A stretch of 21,685 bases of DNA from Priapulus caudatus (lineage: Eukaryota; Priapulida; Priapulimorpha; Priapulimorphida; Priapulidae), in NCBI RefSeq assembly GCF_000485595.1, contig NW_014578205.1, forward strand, positions 59,201 through 80,885. Direction: 5' to 3'. Made by a program: the position numbers and the translations under genes. This document shows, one piece after another, positions 17,575 through 21,685 of this stretch. Positions within the stretch are counted from its first letter, which is position 1, and every line of letters starts with the position of its first letter. The notes beneath the pieces are model-generated. The model did no database searches. It saw only the letters and a list, made by a program, of their open reading frames with translations, and was not told the DNA's origin.

Positions 17575-20147
17575 TGTGTGGTGTGTTGTGTGTGTGTGTG
17601 TGTTGTGTGTTGTGTGTGCGTGTGTGTGTTTAGGTTTACTATTAAAGTCACCATCGTTATATATCGTATCAAGAGCGTATGAATACGCTCTTGATCGTAT
17701 CTATACAAGTCTCACTATACAGTGTATACACCTCTACGACTGCCGCAAGCTCTCGTGCACGCTACATACCACGGCAAGCCCTATAGTATCTCTACTCTCC
17801 TGCGACTGCAAGATACTGAAGTTATCAACCTTACGGAAGAAAACACCAGTACAATACTACTACTGCTACTGCTACTGCTACTGCTACTGCTACTGCTACC
17901 GCTACTGCTACTATACTACTGATACCGATACTGCTACCGCTACTGCTAATGCTACTGCTTGTGAAACCAATCAAACCAATTACCGCAACGTTTTAAGAGA
18001 AAAAAGCAGCGGATAGCAGACGAGCGCAGTTGTACATTCTTGGCCTAGCTGACAGTGCAATAATAGGGCTATGTCATTTTTAGTGTGAGAAGAGTGGATG
18101 CTACACAGTTGCACGGTCAGCAGATGCGATGGCTTACTACTATTTCAAGCACGCAGACAAAATTTCCCGACACAGCTTTGGTAACAATTTCCACGTGCGC
18201 CACTGCGTGTACGCGCGTGCGTGCGTGTATGCGTGCGTGCGGGCATTAGTGCGTGCATGCGCGCGTTAGTGCGTGCGTGTATCCGTGGATTCGGTGGAAT
18301 ATAAACGCAGAACTTCAAAATAAGCAGTCGTATTAGTCGGAACATTTGACATAAACCAGCAGTCGTAAATACAACGAAGATGATACGAGTGTGTCTAGTC
18401 GTCGCTTCTACCGAAACAACCGAGATAAGATTCTTCAACTTAACACTATACTCCGCGGCGCAAAAATGCGACTATTTTAGTAAACACTCGCCGATGAGTG
18501 AATAAATATTTTGAACTTCAATGCAAACAACTTCTCGTAAACATGGCGTTAACGTCGTGGAGATCATCTCACGCGTCGAGTGACGGTGTCCGAAAGCAAG
18601 CATTAGGGAGAACGGTGTTAGCTGCAGTGGTGGTAATCGTGTCTAGGCTTTACGACTGGCCTATACGTGATGTTGTGAACTGATTTTATTCATCATTTCT
18701 AGAATAAACACTGAGAAGTAAAAACACGGTGATATCCCGTCGATTCGCCGCGAGTAGTAGTCTGGCAATGTGCGAAACTGATGAAATCAAGATGAAATGC
18801 TTTCAGCAATGTGCTGATGTAATCAATGTGCGTGATTCTATCCTTGCTAGTTCGATTCTAATTCATGCTAGTTCAATACCTTCAAGGTGAACGGTTGTCC
18901 GCGCCTGACCACCGGACGGTTGTCTTCCTGGACAGCGTTATATTGATAGGTATGGTGTCCAGTGCCATTAGTTTTTGTTTCCCACTCCACGGTCAGCACT
19001 GCCGGAATGGAGCTGTCTTCTCCTAGAACCGAATATTGCGGCATAATTGTGTTAACGTGTAACGCACGCCGAGGAATAAATTTACATGATCATCGTTTTC
19101 AAATAGACACACTACTATTTCTCTCCGTGGGAACCCCAATTTTATAATTAACTGTATTATAATTGAAATTTTATTAATTGGTGTTTCTTAATACTATGGT
19201 ATTCACTTTGTACTCCAGGTATTAGCATCTTATATATCATAATATATATAATAATATATATCAATACATATAATCAATATATTCATATCAATATATCAAT
19301 CTAATAATTATATCATAAATGCATTAACATCTAATATATTTTATGATATATACATGAATACATAAATAAATTTCTTAATAAATACATAAGAAAATATTTT
19401 CAGGTACACATGCAAGTACAAAATCGCCGTGAACTGTGTAGTTGTTGCGTACACGCACACGCTGTGCACGCACGTACGTACCTACCTGACACGACTTGTT
19501 TCGCAGCAACTGCAGCAGCAGCAGCATCTACAGTACCCGCCGCTACGAACATGAAAAACACATCTGTGTAAACGTTTATGCGCATCTAGCTTCATGCTCA
19601 CCGTGCGAGACCGCTGACAGCAATCGTAAACCGAAAAGTAGCATCAATCAAAAAATGGTCAGTACAGGCTTTTTTGGTTTAAAGTTAATGATGACAGGCA
19701 GGCTTCCGAAATGTCGATCGTATGCAAGATCTCACTGAATAGGTTATATCTGATTATAAAATTCACTTCCTACACGACTATATCACAGATCCATATTCAT
19801 AGCAATGGGTCAAACATGTATGGAAAGAAACATGACTATCAAAAACCACTCACCAGTATAAGGAATCAGCATAATGTATTTAATACAGCTAAAACCCTGC
19901 ATGCGTATACCCAGGATTAATGTTAGATATACCATCTATATATATAGGTACTTCTATCTAGGTAGTTCTTAAACATGTTCTGCACACATAATATAATAAC
20001 GCATCACTCTGAAACAGTAATGACTAACAGTATCGATAGCTTGTCAAGATCCAGTGATCTTCACGAACATTAATTTGTTGAAGAAAGTTTATCGGCTGCG
20101 CCGCACTTACGTTTACGGCCAATCGAAAGCCTTTCTCTCCGTGGCAT
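10059..20147 (-). CDS. TGM: Transglutaminase gene (TGM/F13A family), 13 exons, 3' end missing
   Basis: This gene encodes a calcium-dependent protein-glutamine gamma-glutamyltransferase, which cross-links Gln and Lys side chains of proteins. TGM is a family stem here; I cannot assign a particular paralogue. CDS segments, in transcription order: 20147-20111, 19542-19486, 19022-18880, 16933-16790, 16457-16347, 15614-15545, 15297-15179, 14748-14641, 12458-12284, 12126-11988, 11505-11402, 10598-10440 and 10153-10059. They total 1461 nt, about 487 residues. Catalytic residues by my numbering are Cys312 (YGQCWVF), His371 (NFHVW) and Asp394 (WQALDATPQ), with oxyanion Trp277 (GNWSGEY). The Cys-His and His-Asp spacings of 59 and 23 closely match the family. 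Seen: the motifs, splice sites and phases. Inferred: the exon chain as one transcript. Human TGM2 has 687 residues, so about 200-240 C-terminal residues (two beta-barrels) are not accounted for. No signal peptide is evident, as is usual in this family. Confidence 0.93.
10322..10400 (+). repeat. TGTG/CGTG microsatellite in intron 12
   Basis: Alternating purine-pyrimidine repeats of TG, CGTG and CG lie between exons 12 and 13. Confidence 0.9.
10440..10598 (-). CDS. Transglutaminase exon 12 (calcium-site region)
   Basis: This exon covers residues 403-455. It begins [15 protein letters not shown] and contains [13 protein letters not shown], whose Asn and Asp match the calcium ligands of TGM2 (398/400) and factor XIIIA (436/438). 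The acceptor is GCTGCAG. It is preceded on the transcript by a long (TA)n tract rather than a clear pyrimidine tract. The 3' end is uncertain: candidate donors are TACG|GTCAAG (used here, phase 1) or ATG|GTCAAA at 10459 (phase 0). The frame reaches a stop soon after. Neither donor matches the phase of the next exon. Confidence 0.9.
10609..10650. repeat. (TA)n tract next to the exon 12 acceptor
   Basis: This 42-bp uninterrupted TA repeat ends 11 bases from the acceptor of exon 12 at 10599. It occupies the place where a branch point and pyrimidine tract would be expected. Confidence 0.95.
10651..11401. other. Intron 11, AT-rich
   Basis: This part of the intron has a second (TA)n tract near 10842-10862 and a palindromic AATTTAAATTTAATTAATTT stretch at about 10995-11014. 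No further exon is seen. Confidence 0.7.
11402..11505 (-). CDS. Transglutaminase exon 11 (catalytic His and Asp)
   Basis: This exon covers residues 369-402. [16 protein letters not shown] carries the catalytic His371 and [16 protein letters not shown] carries the catalytic Asp394. Spacing between them is 23 residues, as in TGM2 (335 and 358). The acceptor is TGACAG and the donor is GATG|GTAACC. The start is phase 2 and the end is phase 1. Confidence 0.97.
11988..12126 (-). CDS. Transglutaminase exon 10 (catalytic core)
   Basis: This exon covers residues 322-368 and begins with the completed Val322 and [19 protein letters not shown], the family G-I-P-x-R-x-V-T-N-[FY]-x-S-A-H-D block. It continues through [11 protein letters not shown] and ends in MNVDSI plus two bases of Trp. 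The acceptor is GTTGCAG and the donor is ATCTG|GTGCGC, phase 2. The two bases join the G of exon 11 to restore Trp368. Confidence 0.97.
12284..12458 (-). CDS. Transglutaminase exon 9 (catalytic cysteine)
   Basis: This exon covers residues 264-321. It opens with [18 protein letters not shown], which holds the oxyanion-hole Trp277 (equivalent to TGM2 Trp241). It then has [10 protein letters not shown] and the active-site [13 protein letters not shown] with the nucleophile Cys312. The acceptor is CTGTAG and the donor is AGTG|GTCAGT. The start is phase 0 and the end is phase 1. VFSGVSTS differs slightly from the VFAAVACT of vertebrate enzymes, but the substitutions are small residues and do not suggest inactivity. 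Confidence 0.98.
12495..12625 (+). repeat. ACGC/CACG microsatellite in intron 8
   Basis: The stretch is dominated by ACGC, CGCG and CACG words. The His/Arg/Thr-rich plus-strand frame across it is an artefact of the repeat. Confidence 0.9.
12654..13590 (+). mobile_element. Dispersed-element-like insertion ending in (TACA)n
   Basis: This stretch begins AACTAGCTGCGGGTACCC, with a perfect 12-bp palindrome GCGGGTACCCGC at 12662-12673. It ends with GGCGGTTTGACCGGCC close to a (TACA)n tail at 13571-13590. A GC-rich ACTAGC head and a short-repeat tail are typical of some invertebrate retroelement-derived families. No open frame of use is present. Internal near-duplicates of GAGATCGTACCATG at about 13050 and 13234 suggest internal repetition. 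Both boundaries are inferred from composition and need a copy-number search. Confidence 0.4.
13589..13626. repeat. Hairpin sequence, 16-bp arms
   Basis: The left arm CAAGAGCGTATAAAGA (13589-13604) pairs with TCTTTATCTGCTCTTG (13611-13626) except at two positions, around a 6-base loop AGGGCC. Its outer arm matches the palindrome at 17668-17695. Confidence 0.7.
13677..14604. mobile_element. Foldback-type DNA element with 6-bp target duplication
   Basis: This GC-rich 928-bp element lies in intron 8. Its ends are inverted: the left begins TACGGAAGCCGCTTAGTG and the right end, reverse-complemented, begins TACGGAAGCCGCCTAGTG. Similarity continues inward through repeated modules of the type GCCGGCGCCGTCAC followed by TTTTTCGC. 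CAAAAC flanks both ends (13671-13676 and 14605-14610), a likely 6-bp target-site duplication. The two arms meet near 14047. The left arm carries two GAGCGAGCGAAAACACGG plus (GGC)n modules and the right arm three in inverse orientation. No transposase frame is visible, so it looks non-autonomous. Confidence 0.8.
14641..14748 (-). CDS. Transglutaminase exon 8 (catalytic core)
   Basis: This exon covers residues 228-263, [10 protein letters not shown] through VIRSISAM, following WNFGQ of exon 7 exactly as in the family (GQFE-D-x-I-L). The acceptor is TTACTGCAG and the donor is ATG|GTAGGC, with both ends phase 0. Its donor lies only 36 bp from the edge of the foldback element ending at 14604. An open plus-strand frame that runs from the foldback into this exon is antisense and not coding. 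Confidence 0.94.
14850..15060 (+). repeat. GTGTGC, TG and GA microsatellites filling intron 7
   Basis: (GTGTGC)n runs at about 14874-14965, then (TG)n at about 14967-15018, then GA repeats to about 15060. Several long Thr/His-rich and Cys/Val-rich frames across it are not genes. Confidence 0.95.
15179..15297 (-). CDS. Transglutaminase exon 7 (catalytic core entry)
   Basis: This exon covers residues 188-227, including [18 protein letters not shown], then IWCGSAK and ending WNFGQ. It corresponds to the family segment D-x-V-Y-[LM]-x-x-E-x-x-x-E-Y-V-L through W-N-[FY]-G-Q. The acceptor is TTTTTTTAG and the donor is CAG|GTACATC. It starts in phase 1 and ends in phase 0. Intron 7 is only 430 bp and is mostly TG and GTGTGC repeat. 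Confidence 0.96.
15545..15614 (-). CDS. Transglutaminase exon 6 (N-terminal/core junction)
   Basis: This short 70-nt exon covers residues 165-187 and ends in ILFNPWCK. The FNPWC motif marks the end of the N-terminal domain and the lead-in to the catalytic core. The acceptor is TTTTTAAG and the donor is AAAG|GTCAGT. The start is phase 0 and the end is phase 1. The final G joins the AT of exon 7 to give Asp188, producing the family sequence NPWCKDD. It was found by searching for the motif that had to lie between exons 5 and 7. Confidence 0.88.
15986..16332 (+). repeat. Short tandem repeats containing TACGTCA, split by a MITE
   Basis: GTGATACGTCA or a one-base variant appears near 15988, 16032, 16265 and 16311, each followed by a GGTCAC or TGACTAC-like segment. 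Without the 214-bp MITE the copies would be spaced about 45 bp apart. TACGTCA resembles a CREB/ATF half-site, but the tandem layout is enough to explain its recurrence. Confidence 0.6.
16047..16260. mobile_element. MITE with TA target sites and TTCGCG-rich body
   Basis: The terminal inverted repeats are about 25 bp long. The left reads TACTGTATAAGCTGTAT and the right, reverse-complemented, reads TACTGTTTAAGCCGTAT. Both then run into T-rich sequence and CGCG. The outer TA on both sides fits the TA target duplication of Tc1/mariner-type elements. The 214-bp body has about eight TTCGCG or CGCGAA motifs and no coding capacity. It lies within intron 5, inserted in a local array of TACGTCA-bearing repeats. 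Confidence 0.8.
16347..16457 (-). CDS. Transglutaminase exon 5 (N-terminal beta-sandwich)
   Basis: This exon covers residues 128-164, from [10 protein letters not shown] to [14 protein letters not shown]. It matches the family strands W-x-A and P-[IV]-G-x-[YW]-x-L-x-[VI]. The acceptor is TTTCTTAG and the donor is AAG|GTAGAAG. Length is 111 nt and both ends are phase 0. The donor lies next to a cluster of TACGTCA-containing repeats, and the following intron (15615-16346) carries a MITE. Confidence 0.93.
16790..16933 (-). CDS. Transglutaminase exon 4 (N-terminal beta-sandwich)
   Basis: This exon covers residues 80-127 and continues the N-terminal domain. [12 protein letters not shown] is the family's strongly conserved strand and loop (L-x-F-x-x-G-x-x-P), followed by a basic segment and DLGNKE. 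The acceptor is GCTACAG and the donor is GAG|GTATTC. Both ends are phase 0, joining FTLK of exon 3 to ITTDQKF and NKE to the WSAKV of exon 5. The intron before it (16934-18879) is about 1.9 kb and holds several microsatellites. Confidence 0.9.
17331..17360 (+). repeat. Third copy of the CGTACAGACT repeat
   Basis: This reads TAATACCCCGTACAGACTGC and continues AAAATTTGAT. It matches the copies at 1091-1121 and 1171-1195. It lies in intron 3 between two GC-rich ACTAGCGC segments, at about 17095 and 17371, that are themselves similar. These may be the ends of a roughly 300-bp element. Confidence 0.55.
17488..17632 (+). repeat. TA then TG microsatellite in intron 3
   Basis: A (TA)n tract at about 17495-17515 is followed by an imperfect (TG)n tract with TGTTG interruptions. 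Confidence 0.95.
17668..17695. repeat. Perfect palindrome, 13-bp arms
   Basis: ATCAAGAGCGTAT (17668-17680) and ATACGCTCTTGAT (17683-17695) are exact reverse complements around GA. The sequence lies in intron 3 beside a TG microsatellite. Confidence 0.85.
17850..17960 (+). repeat. TACTGC hexanucleotide repeat in intron 3
   Basis: CTACTGC words repeat with TACCGC and GATAC variants. The pattern is a degenerate hexamer array, denser at 17860-17895. Confidence 0.9.
18200..18285 (+). repeat. GCGTGCGT microsatellite in intron 3
   Basis: CGTGCGTGCG words repeat with interruptions such as GCATTAGTGCGTGCATG. Confidence 0.85.
18286..18879. other. Intron 3, part adjoining exon 3
   Basis: No exon or definable repeat is seen in this stretch. 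Short open frames on the plus strand (for example 18498-18683) resemble nothing known. Confidence 0.5.
18880..19022 (-). CDS. Transglutaminase exon 3 (N-terminal beta-sandwich, start)
   Basis: This exon covers residues 33-79 and opens the N-terminal transglutaminase domain. Recognisable pieces are AVLTVEWE, the HHTYQYN segment (family HHT-x-x-Y motif) and [11 protein letters not shown] (family RRGQPF motif). The acceptor is GGTTCTAG and the donor is AAG|GTATTG. It begins in phase 1 and ends in phase 0. The open frame continues upstream of the acceptor through an ATG at 19034-19032, so an alternative start there cannot be excluded. The phase match with exon 2 favours the spliced form. Confidence 0.9.
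19205..19390. repeat. AT-rich imperfect repeat in intron 2
   Basis: Words such as ATATATCAATA and ATAATATATA repeat irregularly. Confidence 0.8.
19486..19542 (-). CDS. Transglutaminase exon 2 (alanine-rich linker)
   Basis: This exon encodes residues 13-32 ([19 protein letters not shown] after the split Pro). The acceptor is TTCGTAG and the donor is TCAG|GTAGGT. Both ends are phase 1 and fit exon 1 before it and exon 3 after it. The run of GCT/GCA codons encodes a low-complexity alanine stretch that probably forms a flexible linker ahead of the beta-sandwich domain. An alternative is that translation starts in this region, at an in-frame ATG at 19552-19550, which would make this the first coding exon. 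Confidence 0.6.
19553..20110. other. Intron 1
   Basis: No further exon was identified. Short plus-strand frames at 19496-19920 show no recognisable motif. Confidence 0.5.
20111..20147 (-). CDS. Transglutaminase exon 1 (probable start, basic leader)
   Basis: This short exon encodes [12 protein letters not shown], a basic leader, and ends with one extra base (C) at a consensus donor, C|GTAAGTG. The ATG is at 20147-20145 with G at -3, and an in-frame TGA lies upstream, so it is the first usable ATG in this frame. The phase-1 end joins the CG that opens the next exon to make CCG (Pro13). Nothing in the leader is diagnostic of the family. The assignment rests on the donor, the matching phase and the position, and some transglutaminases do carry basic leaders. 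A different first exon further upstream is possible. Confidence 0.5.
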
Positions 20148-20354
20148 CTCGCAGGCCTGGTCGTATAGAGGAACGACGTCGTTGTTTCACTGTTGAGAGA
20201 GATTTACGTAATTGAAGAAATTGTATAACATACAGTCGTATGAGCCATTGTTCTACCTTCTCCCTCCCTTTCGGCTCACCTGCGTTCTGTGGCCGCAATA
20301 AGAGCTGTCTTGACAAAACACCCACAATCATCTACACGCTGAGAAACCCGCGAA

Positions 20355-20632
20355 TAACACGCACGCGCGCAGCGTCACACCCAAACGGATATAACAAGCA
20401 GCAAGCACGTCCGCACGCACGCACTCACTCACGTATACTCAAATACACAAACGCTTGCATGCGCGCACACACATACACACGCGCACACACACGCGCGCGC
20501 ACACGCACGCACACACACACACACACACACGCACACACACACACAACACGCACACGACACGCACACGCACACGCACTGCGCACGCCGCAGACGCAACGCA
20601 CGCACGCACACACACACACACACACACACACT
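20355..20632 (+). repeat. CA/CACG microsatellite upstream of the transglutaminase start
   Basis: Long CACACG, GCAC and CA repeats lie about 210-490 bp upstream of the proposed start codon, so possibly within the 5' flank or leader. Frames across the tract on both strands are low-complexity artefacts. Confidence 0.95.
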
Positions 20633-21536
20633 AATCGTTAACACTTTTTAGTATATAATACATTAGCAGGAACAAATGCTCAAGGCTAATTGTAAATCGT
20701 ATTTCGATGTGCTCGAGATACATGCACGAATTGATTACCGGTTATAGCGAGCTGTTCTAACCAGTTAATTAACATGAAATTCACTTTATACCGGTTTAAT
20801 ATATAAGGGCTATCGCGTGCGAAAACAGCACAAGGTCGTTTTACCTCTGGGTTTGAAAAAAGAACACCAAAAAGAAGCTAAAGGAAAATTTTCGTGTAAA
20901 TGAAATCTTTCTGTTACGTAGAGAAGCGAGAACTTGAAATTGTGCAGGCATTAGAAGGAATATGTTACTAGTTTGCGTGATTCGCTGGTGACTTTCTTAC
21001 AATGCCTCACGCGAGATGCTTTGCGCAACGTCAGCGCCATGAGCACTATACCTCACACGTAGCCACCACACCAGATGCTCTTTATTTAATTTCCACGTGG
21101 TGTTTTGCATTGTGCATATTTGACGATAAACAAATTACCGGCAACCTTGAGAAAACTTTAATTCATTCGCGAAACTCATTCGGAAATGAAAATTTATTTT
21201 CTTGGTGCTTAATCGTACATATAATCATCTACATTGTGGCATAAATGCCGTGCTGCGTTTCTCTCCATAACTGCTTCTGTAAAATGGCACTTAAAATTGC
21301 ATGTTAAACTGTAAAGTTTTATTATTGTACGCCGAACTAAAATCTGTTCATGGTATGCGATTTATAGGAAGGCGGGACGCATAACATGTTCTAATGTTCA
21401 ACCAGCATTTACATTGGTATTCTACCGATGTTTGTCGAGATGCGAAATTGTATCACACGACTTATTTCATCCTCACAAGTACGCTATAGGCATCCAGCGT
21501 GCGTGAGTAATTCCTAGAGCGAGTACGAGATAGGTT
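20633..21536. other. Upstream flank, no gene recognised
   Basis: This is ordinary AT-rich sequence. A plus-strand frame at 21002-21244 (80 codons) has no recognisable motif. No clear minus-strand promoter was identified. Confidence 0.5.
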
Positions 21537-21615
21537 ATATATTATATTATATTATATATTATAAATTGCGTAATGGTAGGCTCTAAGACGGCATTAGCCC
21601 AGACTGACACTAGCC

Positions 21616-21626
21616 TCACTCACATT

Positions 21627-21685
<59 letters not shown>
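21616..21685 (+). repeat. (CA)n microsatellite at the window edge
   Basis: A pure CA repeat begins at about 21627 and runs to the end of the window. A short AT palindromic tract at 21537-21565 precedes it. Confidence 0.98.

Noticed and set aside
20425-20644. Cys/Val-rich minus-strand and His/Thr-rich plus-strand frames
   Set aside because: These are low-complexity translations of the CA/CACG microsatellite.

Overview
The window is animal nuclear DNA. It has no operon-like packing: coding sequence lies in short exons with GT-AG boundaries, separated by introns filled with microsatellites, a 31-bp satellite and small transposon-like elements. The exon layout and protein similarity fit a non-vertebrate metazoan, probably a marine invertebrate. 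I cannot name the species from the sequence alone.

The one gene I can support is a transglutaminase (TGM / factor XIIIA family) on the minus strand. I reconstructed 13 coding exons, from a probable start codon at 20147 down to 10059. They encode about 487 residues: a short basic and alanine-rich leader, the N-terminal beta-sandwich domain and essentially all of the papain-like catalytic core. The catalytic Cys, His and Asp and the oxyanion Trp are all present. Eleven of the twelve exon-exon joins keep the reading frame with standard splice sites. The join between exons 12 and 13 does not. The two C-terminal beta-barrel domains usual in this family were not found, so they probably lie beyond position 1, downstream on the minus strand.

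Layout: 1-7900 is intergenic or a very long intron, with microsatellites (2078-2240, 5645-5780, 6637-6895), a purine-rich tract and faint SINE-like fragments. 7913-9534 is a 31-bp satellite. 9541-10000 is a repeat-rich block with promoter-like motifs. 10059-20147 holds the transglutaminase exons. 20148-21685 is upstream DNA dominated by CA repeats.

Intron 8 (12459-14640) holds two element-sized insertions in a row. One is a roughly 940-bp sequence ending in (TACA)n. The other is a 928-bp GC-rich foldback element with inverted termini and a 6-bp flanking duplication, ending 36 bp from a splice donor. Intron 5 holds a 214-bp MITE with TA target sites. Many copies of the satellite carry scattered single-base insertions while its right end is clean. 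This looks like incompletely polished long-read sequence and bears on how far small indels in the window can be trusted.
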